A stretch of DNA of 64,000 nt, taken from contig NZ_JAHXBF010000002.1 in NCBI RefSeq assembly GCF_020103695.1, positions 310,001 to 374,000 of the forward strand, read 5' to 3'. Made by a program: the position numbers and the translations under genes. Source of the stretch: Hyalangium versicolor (lineage in GTDB: Bacteria > Myxococcota > Myxococcia > Myxococcales > Myxococcaceae). Shown here in pieces: positions 35,335 to 46,131 of this stretch. The notes below the pieces were generated by a model, which worked only from the letters and a program-made list of their open reading frames with translations, made no database searches and was not told the origin of the DNA. How positions within the stretch are numbered: the first letter of the stretch is position 1; each line of letters begins with the position of its first letter.

Positions 35335-35694
35335 TCAGACCCGGCGCTCGACCTTGGGCTCGGCCGAGCCATCTGCGGGCCCGCTCATCCAGTCCACCAC
35401 CCGCTGCACCGGCGCCTTCCCGATGGGCGACGGCGGCGTGAAGGCCCACAGCAGCCCGTACACCATCAGCGTCGCCCCGAACGTCACCACCAGCGCGATG
35501 ATGAACGCCACGCGCACCAGCGCGACGTCCAGGCCGAACTGGCGGCTCAGCGCCAGACACACGCCCAACAGCTTCCGCCCCTCGCCTCCCCGGTGCATCA
35601 CCGCGCCCGGCTGCACCGCCTGGCAATGAGGGCACCGCGTCGCCTCGTCCCGCAGATCCATCGCGCAGGCTACACAGCGTTTCGTGGCGTCCAT
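35335..35694 (-). CDS. PspC-domain membrane protein with zinc ribbon
   Basis: Predicted 119-residue inner-membrane protein. Residues about 6-25 form a zinc ribbon (CVACAMDLRDEATRCPHC, CxxC-x11-CxxC). Residues about 33-90 are a PspC domain: the conserved KLLGVCLALSRQFGLD, then a single membrane span (FIIALVVTFGATLMVYGLLWAF). A short polar tail follows. PspC proteins help sense envelope stress with PspB/PspA in enterobacteria; here there are no psp partners, so only a membrane-stress role can be suggested. The ATG has an AGGAG upstream. Confidence 0.8.
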   Translation of the reverse strand: MDATKRCVACAMDLRDEATRCPHCQAVQPGAVMHRGGEGRKLLGVCLALSRQFGLDVALVRVAFIIALVVTFGATLMVYGLLWAFTPPSPIGKAPVQRVVDWMSGPADGSAEPKVERRV

Positions 35695-35822
35695 GACTCC
35701 TGTCCTTTCGTCCAGACCCGGATGCCTTGTCGATCCAAGGCTTCATTCCTACCTACGCAGACCGGCCCCGCACCATTGCGGCACCCCTCCTGCCCCCCAG
35801 AACTGCTTGGAAGTCCGTCGAT

Positions 35823-35863
35823 TTACAACTTATCTAAGTTCGCGTGTTGACGGGCTTACAAGC
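35823..35863 (+). promoter_or_regulatory. AT-rich palindromic region before aceBA
   Basis: In an otherwise GC-rich strand, 35827-35840 is AACTTA-TC-TAAGTT, a perfect 6-bp inverted repeat. A second one, GCTT-AC-AAGC, is at 35854-35863. The hexamer TTACAA occurs at 35823 and 35856, 33 bases apart (three helical turns). The region lies 100-140 bases before aceB. It is a good candidate for a regulator binding site controlling the glyoxylate shunt. Confidence 0.5.
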
Positions 35864-35963
35864 AGGCGAGCCTCTTTTTCACAGGCGCTTCCCTTTCGGA
35901 GGGGGATGGACAATTTCCCGGGCATCTGCCACTTTTACAACGCGCCAAGTCAAGGAGCGTCCC

Positions 35964-37589
<1,626 letters not shown>

Positions 37590-37618
37590 TGTTGCTGTCA
37601 CTTGAGAGGAGCTTGCGT

Positions 37619-38905
<1,287 letters not shown>

Positions 38906-38911
38906 GCCGGT

Positions 38912-38946
38912 AGCACGGGCACGGGGGCGAGTGGTGCTCCCGTGCT
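38912..38946. terminator. Bidirectional hairpin between aceA and the DUF2378 gene
   Basis: AGCACGGG (38912-38919) pairs perfectly with CCCGTGCT (38939-38946), with extra pairing inside (GCAC with GTGC). It lies between two convergent stop codons and could terminate both transcripts. No T-run is seen. Confidence 0.55.
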
Positions 38947-39515
38947 CACTCCCAGCGGATGTCGAAGTCCGTGTCCTCGGGATTCTTGCGCACGAAGGTC
39001 ATGTTCACCTTCTTGATGCCCATGATCTCGAAGGCGGCCTCGCCCAGGCCCTGGTAGAACTCGGGCGCGATGGGGATGCCTCGGAAGACGAGGCGCCAGT
39101 GGCGGGGCCCCAACTGCTCGACGGTGCGCTCTCCGAAGTTGCTGTTGCGCCCGATGAAGTCGGGCACCTTGCGCATCAGCCGATCCGGCCCCATCAGGTT
39201 CAGCGCCTTGAGCTGAATCTGCCCCAGCAGCGTCTGCCGGTAGCCCTGGAGCATCCGCATCCCCACGCACCGCACGCCCTCGGAGAGCGGCAAGCTCATG
39301 TAATGGCGGCGCGCCAGCCACTCGATGAGCGCGATGTAGCGGTCCAGCGGAACCTCGACAGGGAGACCGCCTACGCCGCCGACCAGCTCGACGGCCTCCA
39401 GCATCTCCGCGGAGCCGGGCCCTACTCCGAAACCGCGCAGCAGTCCTTCAACGGCGCTGTGCTTCAGGGCACGCGCCTGCTTGCTCGACGTCTGCTGCGG
39501 GGGCCGCTGATTCAT
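38946..39515 (-). CDS. DUF2378 family protein (TIGR02265)
   Basis: Predicted 189-residue cytoplasmic protein of the DUF2378/TIGR02265 family, which is known almost only from Myxococcales and occurs there in many copies. Family features seen are LLRGFG near residue 26, the central WLARRHYMSLPLSEGVRCVGMRMLQGYRQTLLG block, the RLMRKVPDFIGRNSNFGE segment (about 110-130), and a C-terminal strand pattern (WRLVFRG, NMTFVRK). The family has no assigned role. Its presence supports the myxobacterial origin. It converges with aceA. Confidence 0.85.
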   Translation of the reverse strand: MNQRPPQQTSSKQARALKHSAVEGLLRGFGVGPGSAEMLEAVELVGGVGGLPVEVPLDRYIALIEWLARRHYMSLPLSEGVRCVGMRMLQGYRQTLLGQIQLKALNLMGPDRLMRKVPDFIGRNSNFGERTVEQLGPRHWRLVFRGIPIAPEFYQGLGEAAFEIMGIKKVNMTFVRKNPEDTDFDIRWE

Positions 39516-39567
39516 ATCCGCCCAGGGGTGAGCTCTCCCCCGGGACTATACCCCGCCCTGCGTATGG

Positions 39568-39807
39568 CTACGCCTTCTTCTGGCGGTCGCTCTTCTCGTT
39601 GAAGGCGTCGCGCTGTCCGCGCTGTACGTCTCCCGAGCCATCGTACGGCACGCCTACCTCCGAGCGCTGCCCGCCGTTCTGCTCGGAAAGATCCGTCAGC
39701 GCCTTTCGCCCACCATCCCCTGGAAGCTCCCCCTCCTCTGGCTCCTTCTGCTTCTTCGGATCCAGGGGCATGCCGACGCTGCGCTGCTTCCATTCCTTTG
39801 GCTCCAT
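39568..39807 (-). CDS. Small hydrophilic protein
   Basis: Predicted 79-residue protein, strongly charged and rich in Lys, Glu, Asp, Gln and Gly, without hydrophobic core, so probably disordered. The start at 39807 (MEPKEWKQRS) has GAGGAG at eight bases, which is the main support for translation. The tail DAFNEKSDRQKKA is highly basic. It resembles general-stress or DNA-associated small proteins in composition only. Function unknown. Confidence 0.55.
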   Translation of the reverse strand: MEPKEWKQRSVGMPLDPKKQKEPEEGELPGDGGRKALTDLSEQNGGQRSEVGVPYDGSGDVQRGQRDAFNEKSDRQKKA

Positions 39808-39896
39808 GGTTCCGCTCCTCCGAGTCCTCGTTCGCTCTGGCCTCAAAGGTGCGGACGGATTGGACTCGGGCAGCGAGGGCTCGCAGTCCCGCCCGC

Positions 39897-40244
39897 TCAG
39901 TTCAACAGAGGGAGCTTCGACGGCCTCTGCGGGGGCGGCTTTGCCTCCATCAACTCCAGGCCCTGCCGCGTGAGGAGGAACCGCACCACCCCCGAGCCGC
40001 GCTCGGTGTCGATCTCCGCCTCGAAGGCCGGACCGGCGATACCGCCCAACTGCACGTCCTTGCGCAGGTTGCGCACCTTGCCGGAGATGAGATCGCCCGC
40101 CACCTGTCCTACCGAGTCACCCCGCTGATACAGCTCGTACGCCGTCTGATGCAGCGTCATCGCCAGCGAGGGCGTGAGCGGCTGCGTGCTGAACAGCACG
40201 GAGATGAGCGTCCAGTAGGGAGGTGTCTCGGAGTCGTTGGACAT
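39897..40244 (-). CDS. Hypothetical protein, 115 aa
   Basis: Predicted soluble protein with a GGATGGGG sequence before the ATG. Helical in the first half (TPSLAMTLHQTAYELYQRGD), then a beta-rich second half with LRKDVQLGG and GSGVVRFLLTRQGLELMEA, and a Pro-rich end. The last strands could be a small DNA-binding wing, but I see no helix-turn-helix. Fifteen bases separate it from the radical SAM gene upstream in the same direction, so the two are probably co-transcribed. Confidence 0.6.
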   Translation of the reverse strand: MSNDSETPPYWTLISVLFSTQPLTPSLAMTLHQTAYELYQRGDSVGQVAGDLISGKVRNLRKDVQLGGIAGPAFEAEIDTERGSGVVRFLLTRQGLELMEAKPPPQRPSKLPLLN

Positions 40245-40259
40245 CGCACCCCATCCTAA

Positions 40260-41555
40260 TCAAGCCCGTCCCCGCGCGCGTGGCTGTCTTCGCTGGACGA
40301 TCTGCTCGGCGAGCGAGGCCTGCTGCTTCCAGTGGCCATAGAGGCGCCCCTGCGACGCGAGCCGCTCCAGCCGCCGCTGCGTCTCCTCGTCCACCCGTCC
40401 CGCGGCCGCATCCCGGTACGGCGTGCCCGGCAGCGGCATGAAGGTGTGCCCGTGGACTCGCGCGCCCAGATCCGACAGTTGCTCCATCAGCCGGAGCGTC
40501 GCGTCGATGTCCTCCCGTTCTTCTCCCGGCAGCCCCAGGATGAAGTCCACGTTCGGCAGGAACCCCGCCTCCACGGACAGGCGCACGGCCCGCACGACCG
40601 CCTCCGTGTCATGACCCCGGTGGCTGCTCCGAAGGATTCGCTCGGAGCCGGACTGCCCGCCGATGATGATGTTGTCGTTGTCCACGTACCGCTCGAGCAG
40701 AGCCAGCGACTCCGGCGTCACGTGCTCCGGCCGCACCTCCGAGGGGAAGGTGCCAAAGAAGATCCGTCCATCTGGACCCATCGCCTCGCGCAGGGCCGCC
40801 AGGAGTTCCTCCACCGCAGCCAGGTTCACCGCCTCGTCCCCCGAGCCGTAGGACAGGGAGGTGGGCGTGATGAAGCGCACGTCTCGCCGGCCTGAGTTCC
40901 TCAGCACGCGGGCCCACTCAGCCACGTTGCGCACGCTGCGGTGGCGGAACCTCGCCTTGTTCAGGAACGGCGTCTGGCAGAACCGGCACGCATAGATGCA
41001 GCCTCGGGTGATCTCGATGGCACCGAACTTCCCGTTCCCCGCCGCGAACGGTGGGAAGGCGTCCAGGTCCACCACGCCCTCGCCCCGGCCGTTCACCACC
41101 ATCCGGCCTCCCTCCAGCCGCGCCATGCCTCGCGTGGCCTTGGGGTCCTCGCCGCGCTTCAGCCGGTGGAGCAGCTCTCGCAGCAGGTGCTCGCCCTCGC
41201 CCACCGCGACCAGATCGAAGCCGGCTCGCAGCGTCTGCTCCGTCTCCGCCGTGGCGTGCACCCCGCCCGCGATGCAGAGCACGCGCCGGCCCTCCAGCCG
41301 CTCGCGCACCCAGGCCAGCTCCTCCGCCGCCGCACCGAAGCTCGCCGAGTAGAACGACCAGGCCGCCACCACCGTGCAGCCCTCGTCCGCGCACTGGCGC
41401 AGCGTGGCCAGCAGCGTCTCTCGCTCCCTCGGGAAGTGAAGGGCCACGTCCGCCAGCCCAGCATCCGACTCGACGGCTCCAGCCAGAACAGTGAAGGCGT
41501 ACTTGCCCGGGTACTGGTAGCTCAGGACGAGCGCGACCTTCCCGTTGGAATCCAT
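40260..41555 (-). CDS. B12-binding domain radical SAM protein (TIGR04013-like)
   Basis: Predicted 431-residue cytoplasmic iron-sulfur enzyme. The N-terminal 140 residues form a cobalamin-binding-like Rossmann domain (GKYAFTVLAGAVE, VVAAWSFYSASFG, CIAGGVHAT). The radical SAM barrel follows with the cluster motif CxxxCxxC in GCIYACRFCQ (about 184-193), then GGQSGSERIL and NVDFILGLPGEE. This corresponds to the archaeal MJ_1487-like group, probably methyl or methylthio transfer chemistry, with unknown substrate. The start at 41555 (MDSNGKVALV) is set by where the fold begins; there is no clear ribosome binding site, and a longer frame upstream is unlikely. It is divergent from the small gene at 41706. 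Confidence 0.85.
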   Translation of the reverse strand: MDSNGKVALVLSYQYPGKYAFTVLAGAVESDAGLADVALHFPRERETLLATLRQCADEGCTVVAAWSFYSASFGAAAEELAWVRERLEGRRVLCIAGGVHATAETEQTLRAGFDLVAVGEGEHLLRELLHRLKRGEDPKATRGMARLEGGRMVVNGRGEGVVDLDAFPPFAAGNGKFGAIEITRGCIYACRFCQTPFLNKARFRHRSVRNVAEWARVLRNSGRRDVRFITPTSLSYGSGDEAVNLAAVEELLAALREAMGPDGRIFFGTFPSEVRPEHVTPESLALLERYVDNDNIIIGGQSGSERILRSSHRGHDTEAVVRAVRLSVEAGFLPNVDFILGLPGEEREDIDATLRLMEQLSDLGARVHGHTFMPLPGTPYRDAAAGRVDEETQRRLERLASQGRLYGHWKQQASLAEQIVQRRQPRARGRA

Positions 41556-41705
41556 GGGCGCGCGATGATGCCACAGCTGGCCCGGCAACTCGCAACTCCT
41601 TGAAACCCTTGAGGAACTTCGCGGAGCAACTCCGGGCCTTCCTGGCCGATAATAGGGAGAGGAAGCCGATCTGTGATCCAGGTCGGGTTCCGTCTCGGAG
41701 GAACC

Positions 41706-42173
41706 ATGCAAGTCAACAACCTGGGCGGCGTGCGGGTGCCCGTCAACACCACCACGGACAGCACGTCCCAGACGGCTCGGGCCGGCTTCAGCACGCGCCT
41801 GCAAGGTGGCACGGGTACGGCCTCGGCGGGACGCCCCGCCATCCCGGGCTCGAGCATCGTCTCCAGCGCCATCTCGATGAACTCCGGCACCCTCCCCGGC
41901 TCGGCCTTCGGCGTCACCTACCTGCAGGCGAGGCCCCCGACCACCACCGGGACGGGTTCGACGACTGCGCCGAGCACGGGCACCACGGGTCAGAGCCCCG
42001 CCACGAACACCACCTCCGGCACTGCCGGCAGCGAGTTCAACGCGGAGCTACAGTCCACGCTCGAGCAGCAGCAGCAGATGAAGGAACTCATGCAGCTGTC
42101 GCTGCAGTCGTTCGTGGCGAGCACCTTCTCCGCGGGCCAGAACCGCGGGAAGATCGAGCCGCTGGACGACTGA
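41706..42173 (+). CDS. Hypothetical protein with Thr/Gly-rich centre
   Basis: Predicted 155-residue protein, start at 41706 with GGAGGA directly upstream. The centre (about 60-110) is rich in Thr, Ser and Gly and likely disordered. The C-terminal 50 residues (ELQSTLEQQQQMKELMQLSLQSF) form an amphipathic helix rich in Gln, Leu and Met, similar in type to the C-terminal helix of small self-assembling secreted proteins. No signal peptide is seen. Family not recognised. Confidence 0.6.
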   Translation: MQVNNLGGVRVPVNTTTDSTSQTARAGFSTRLQGGTGTASAGRPAIPGSSIVSSAISMNSGTLPGSAFGVTYLQARPPTTTGTGSTTAPSTGTTGQSPATNTTSGTAGSEFNAELQSTLEQQQQMKELMQLSLQSFVASTFSAGQNRGKIEPLDD

Positions 42174-42207
42174 CGTCAGTCCCTCGCGTGGACACGCTCG
42201 TGGCCCG

Positions 42208-43725
42208 TCACACCCCGACGAGCCACTGGAGCGACTCCCAGCACGCGCGCACGTGACGCTCCTCCGTGCGCGGCGAGCCGATGGCCATGCGCAGCACGTA
42301 CTTCGAGGGCGCGCCGCCGATTCCGGGCAGCACGGTGTGCGAGAGGTACGCGTCCCCGTTGGCGTTCAACCGCTCCAGCAGCGTCCGGTTGCGAGTGTCC
42401 GTGTCCTCGGCCGACTCTCCCGGGCGCGGCGCGAGGCGGAAGCACACCAGGCTCAGTGAGCGCGGGACCACCACTTCGAAGCGCGCGTCCTCGCGCACCC
42501 AGCCCTCGAAGAGCCCGGCCAGACGCACGTGCTCGCGCAGGTAGGCCCGCAGGCCCTGGGCGCCGTAGTGGCGCAGCACGAACCACAGCTTCAGCGCGCG
42601 GAAGCGGCGGCCGAGTTCCACCTGCCAGTCCCGGTAGTCGACGACGGAACCGGTGGCGCTGGCGGTATTGCGCAGGTACTCCGGCGTCACGCTGAGCGCG
42701 TCCACCAGCGAGGCCCGATCCCGCGTGTAGAAGGCGTCACAGTCGAAGTTGGTCAGCAGCCACTTGTGCGGATCGAAGGCGATCGAGTCCACCGACTCGA
42801 TGCCCGCGGCCAGCGCCTGGTGCTCCGGGCAGATGAGCGCCGCGCCAGCCCACGCCGCATCCACGTGCAGCCAGCCACCCATGGCCGTGAGCCCCGTGCG
42901 CTCCATCACCTGGCTGATGGGGCTCAGCGGGTCCATCGCTCCCGAGGAGGTGGTGCCCAGCGTGGCGCAGACGAAGAAGGGCTGGCGGCCCGCCGCGAGA
43001 TCCTCGGTGATGGCGCGCTCCAGCACCTCCGGGCGCAGGGCGTAGTTCTCGTCCGTCTCCAACAGGCGCACGTGCGTGGTGTCGCTCGCGTCCCGCGCCA
43101 CTCCGGAGAGCATGGCCGCCTTGATGACGGAGGAGTGCGCCTGGGTGGAGGAGTACACGACGAGGGGCGCGTCACCCGGGCGCTTGCGCCTCACGCGGGC
43201 ACGGGCCGCGACCATGGCCACCAGCGTGGCCTCGCTCGCGGTGCCCTGGATGACGCCGCCACCGGTGCCCGAGGTGGAGCGGAAGGACTCGGGCAGGCCC
43301 GTGAGCTCCGCCAGCCAGTCCAGCACCCGCGTCTCCAGCTCGGTGCAGGAGGGGCCCGTAGCCCAGAGCATCCCCTGGACCCCCAGCCCCGCGGACAGCA
43401 GCTCGCCGAGCACCGACGGGCCCGACGCATTGGCGGGGAAGTAGGCGAAGAAGGAGGGGGACTGCCAGTGGGTGACGCCCGGCACCACCACCGACTCGAG
43501 ATCCCAGAAGATGGAGTCCCAGCCCGCCGCCCCTCCCAGCCCCTTCTCCGGCGGGTGCAAGGGCAGCTTCCTCAGCACCTCTCCCGGTTTGATCTGTGAG
43601 CGAACCGGGAAGTTCTCCACCCGGTTCCAGTAGTCCGCGATCCAATCCACCATCCGGTGGCCCAGCTTGCGGAATTCGTCGGACTTCAAGTGGGGTACTT
43701 CCGACTCGTCGCGTTCCTGGCTCAT
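42208..43725 (-). CDS. PLP-dependent aromatic amino acid decarboxylase-like enzyme
   Basis: Group II pyridoxal-phosphate decarboxylase, 505 residues, full length. The PLP lysine is K321 in FDPHKWLLTNFDCD. The Asp that holds the pyridine nitrogen is D289 in HVDAAWAG, and the stacking His is in TQAHSSVIKAA (about residue 197). Best fit is the aromatic-L-amino-acid/tyrosine/tryptophan decarboxylase group, giving tryptamine, tyramine or phenylethylamine. Glutamate decarboxylase is less likely because its typical motif is different. Products might serve as signals or as precursors of secondary metabolites, but no biosynthetic genes are nearby. Start ATG at 43725, no obvious ribosome binding site. 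Confidence 0.87.
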   Translation of the reverse strand: MSQERDESEVPHLKSDEFRKLGHRMVDWIADYWNRVENFPVRSQIKPGEVLRKLPLHPPEKGLGGAAGWDSIFWDLESVVVPGVTHWQSPSFFAYFPANASGPSVLGELLSAGLGVQGMLWATGPSCTELETRVLDWLAELTGLPESFRSTSGTGGGVIQGTASEATLVAMVAARARVRRKRPGDAPLVVYSSTQAHSSVIKAAMLSGVARDASDTTHVRLLETDENYALRPEVLERAITEDLAAGRQPFFVCATLGTTSSGAMDPLSPISQVMERTGLTAMGGWLHVDAAWAGAALICPEHQALAAGIESVDSIAFDPHKWLLTNFDCDAFYTRDRASLVDALSVTPEYLRNTASATGSVVDYRDWQVELGRRFRALKLWFVLRHYGAQGLRAYLREHVRLAGLFEGWVREDARFEVVVPRSLSLVCFRLAPRPGESAEDTDTRNRTLLERLNANGDAYLSHTVLPGIGGAPSKYVLRMAIGSPRTEERHVRACWESLQWLVGV

Positions 43726-43784
43726 GACGGACCAAGAACCCTAGTGGCCCCCGGCCAGCCTGTCGAGCGCAGCAATGCCGATGA

Positions 43785-44783
43785 TCAGCGCCAGCGCCGC
43801 AGCCCCACCAGCCCGAGCAGGGTGATCAGGGCCATGACCGCCAGCGGACCGCCGCTCGCGGTGCAGCCGTACTGTGTCGCCTCCACGGACCCGGGGTCCG
43901 TGGGCGTACCCACTCCAGGGGTCCCGGTCCCCGGGTTGTCGCCGGGGGTCGTCACCGGCGGGGTTGCCTCGCCACCAGTTCCCGGATCCTCGGGAGAGGA
44001 CACGCCCGCATCGGGGGTGGAGGGAGAACCCGCATCCCCAGTCCCCGCATCCGGGGTGCCCGCATCGGGCGTGGGGGCGGGAGTCGAGGGCAGCACGTCC
44101 TCCAGCTTCGTCGCCTGGATGAACCCATCGTGGTAGACGACGCCCGTCTGCGAGATGGTGTCGCTGCGGTACAGCCCCAGCTTCAGGTAGACCTTCGAGC
44201 CCGCGTACAGCGTCGCCAGGTTCCGCTTCGCGAGCACCTTCTCGCGGTTGTGCCACAGCTCGATGAAGCCCACGCTCGGGTCCGAGGACCACTTCACGTG
44301 GAAGACGAACTCGTGCCACACGCCCCGCGTCAGGGGCATGGACCACGGCGTGACGCTGTCCGTCATCGTCAGCCGGATCTCCTCGCCGTAGACGAAGAAC
44401 TCCACCGGTGGCGAGCCACAGCACCCATCGTGGTGCCACTGCGTGAACACCTGCCAGGTGCGCGCGCTGGGGAAGTCCGCCGCGAACATCACCTTCCAGC
44501 GGTAGTAGTACTCGGAGCCCACCGCCTCCTTGCCCTGGTACACCAACTCGTTCCGGTTGCCGCTGGAGTCGATGGGATCATCGCCCTGCTTCACCGTGGC
44601 CTTGAGGGCGTACTGCCCCTCCGCCACGGGAGACGTCACCACCTGCAGACGGTCCGCGCTCACCATCTGGGCGGTGGAGTACTGCGAGCGGTCACCCGTC
44701 TCGAAGTCTCCTTTCCAGACGATGTCGGCCATGGCCGGGCCAGAGACCAGGAGCGCTGCAAGCCAGAGCGGGAGGAGTCTCAA
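43785..44783 (-). CDS. Secreted lyase-like protein with MYXO-CTERM-like tail
   Basis: Predicted 332-residue exported protein. A TTG start at 44783 gives a signal peptide cut after GPAMA. Residues about 20-225 form a beta-jelly-roll of the polysaccharide lyase/heparin lyase-like type: DFETGDRSQYS, RNELVY, YYYRWKVMF, WQVFTQWHHDGC and GVWHEFVFHVKWS. A linker of Pro, Asp, Ala and Gly (PDAG repeats, about 232-295) follows. The end has YGCTASGG, a hydrophobic segment and RRWR, which is the MYXO-CTERM pattern used in myxobacteria to sort proteins to the cell surface. A role in degrading acidic polysaccharides is likely from the fold, though the catalytic residues cannot be confirmed by eye. Confidence 0.82.
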   Translation of the reverse strand: MRLLPLWLAALLVSGPAMADIVWKGDFETGDRSQYSTAQMVSADRLQVVTSPVAEGQYALKATVKQGDDPIDSSGNRNELVYQGKEAVGSEYYYRWKVMFAADFPSARTWQVFTQWHHDGCCGSPPVEFFVYGEEIRLTMTDSVTPWSMPLTRGVWHEFVFHVKWSSDPSVGFIELWHNREKVLAKRNLATLYAGSKVYLKLGLYRSDTISQTGVVYHDGFIQATKLEDVLPSTPAPTPDAGTPDAGTGDAGSPSTPDAGVSSPEDPGTGGEATPPVTTPGDNPGTGTPGVGTPTDPGSVEATQYGCTASGGPLAVMALITLLGLVGLRRWR

Positions 44784-45090
44784 TTCAGGGGTCCTCGCGA
44801 AGGTTGGTTAGCCAACGATCGCGAACCCTAGCGGAAAAACATGTTTCATTCCTGCGGCGAAACCTTCCCGCTCCCTCGGCGCCAGAGCGAGCAACCGAGG
44901 AGAGGGACGGCGGGTATGAGACATGTTTCACGGGTGTAACGAATGGGAGGGGGCGGAGCAGGGGGAGGTGGGAGCGGGGGTGACGCAGGGCGCCAACCGG
45001 CCAGGCGCACACAAGAGGCTGACGTGTGGCAGGCGTGGTGTATGGTCCACCCCCCCGTGGCGCCCTCCAGACGGGCGTCCCAGGCAACCC
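44784..45090. promoter_or_regulatory. Divergent control region with two ACATGTTTCA repeats
   Basis: This 307-base gap between the lyase-like gene and astA holds no credible ORF. The ten-base word ACATGTTTCA occurs at 44839-44848 and 44921-44930 in the same orientation, 82 bases apart. Each copy extends to an imperfect palindrome of the form GAAACATGTTTC. A smaller repeat TTGG-TTAG-CCAA lies close to the lyase gene. The region is a probable site for a shared regulator; I find no convincing -35/-10 pair. Confidence 0.45.
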
Positions 45091-46116
45091 ATGCTCGTCC
45101 TGCGCGACGTCCAGAAGAGCGATCTGACCGGCCTCAAGCGGCTCGCCGCCGTGCTCAACACCGTCAACCTCCCGAACAACGAGGAGACGCTGTCGAACAT
45201 CATCGACAAGTCGGTGAAGAGCTTCGCCGGCAAGGTGAAGAACCCGTTGGAGCGCGAGTACCTCTTCGTCCTCGAGGATCCGCGCACCGAGGCCATCGTC
45301 GGCACGTCGATGATCATCGCGCAGCATGGCACCTACGAGGCCCCGCACATCTATTACGAGGTGAGCGAGCGCGAGCACTACTCGGCCTCGCTGGAGCGGC
45401 ACCTGCGGCACAAGGTGCTCTCGATTGCGTACAACTACGAGGGGCCCACGGAGATTGGCGGGCTGGTGGTGGATCCCCCCGCGCGGGCCACGCCTGACAA
45501 GCCGGGCAAGCAGCTGTCGTATGTGCGCTTCCTGTTCATCGCCATGCACCGGCGGCTGTTCCGGCCTCGGGTGCTGGCGGAGTTGCTACCGCCGCTGCTG
45601 CCGGATGGGCGCAGCCTGCTGTGGGAGGCGTGTGGCCGGAAGTTCACGGGGCTGAGCTATCAGGAAGCGGATCGGCTGAGCCGGCAGAACAAGGAGTTCA
45701 TCAAGGAGCTGTTCCCGGCCTCGGACATCTATGCGTCGCTGTTCCCGGCTCGGGTGCAGAAGGTGCTGGGCGAGGTGGGGCCGCAGACGCGCGGTGTGCA
45801 GCGCATGCTGGAGCGCATTGGCTTCCGGTACGTGGAGCGCATCGATCCGTTCGATGGAGGGCCGCACTTCGAGGCCAACGTGGCGGACCTGACGCTGGTG
45901 CGGCGCTACCGCACGGTGAAGCTGGCCGATGGCCACTTCGAGCAGGAGGGTGATGATCTCCTCGTCTCCTGCGAGCGCGAGTCGGGCCGCAACCGCTTCC
46001 GCGCCGTGCGCACGCAGGGGCGGGTGGATGATCAGATCGTCCACCTGCCGCGACGGGCGAAAGAGGCGCTGGGCGTCTCGGCCGGCGCCAGGTTGTCCCT
46101 CATTCCGTTCGAGTGA
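45091..46116 (+). CDS. astA: Arginine N-succinyltransferase
   Basis: First enzyme of the arginine succinyltransferase pathway, which degrades arginine to glutamate and succinate; cytoplasmic; 341 residues, in the normal range. The start at 45091 (MLVLRDVQKSD) fits the family N-terminus. Recognisable parts are GLKRLAAVLNTVNLPNNEE, the FVLEDPRTEAIVGTSMI strands, YNYEGPTEIGGLVV, and GRSLLWEACGRKFTGLSYQEADRLSRQNKEFIKELFP. The other ast genes (B, C, D, E) are not next to it. Because argC and argB are also in this window, the organism both makes and breaks down arginine. Confidence 0.9.
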   Translation: MLVLRDVQKSDLTGLKRLAAVLNTVNLPNNEETLSNIIDKSVKSFAGKVKNPLEREYLFVLEDPRTEAIVGTSMIIAQHGTYEAPHIYYEVSEREHYSASLERHLRHKVLSIAYNYEGPTEIGGLVVDPPARATPDKPGKQLSYVRFLFIAMHRRLFRPRVLAELLPPLLPDGRSLLWEACGRKFTGLSYQEADRLSRQNKEFIKELFPASDIYASLFPARVQKVLGEVGPQTRGVQRMLERIGFRYVERIDPFDGGPHFEANVADLTLVRRYRTVKLADGHFEQEGDDLLVSCERESGRNRFRAVRTQGRVDDQIVHLPRRAKEALGVSAGARLSLIPFE

Positions 46117-46118
46117 GG

Positions 46119-46131
46119 GCCCCTCAGGGGC
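46119..46131. terminator. Short hairpin between astA and the convergent gene
   Basis: GCCCC-TCA-GGGGC is a 5-bp GC stem with a 3-base loop, two bases past the astA stop. The loop is the stop codon of the convergent gene. It is short and has no T-run, so it is only a candidate terminator. Confidence 0.35.
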
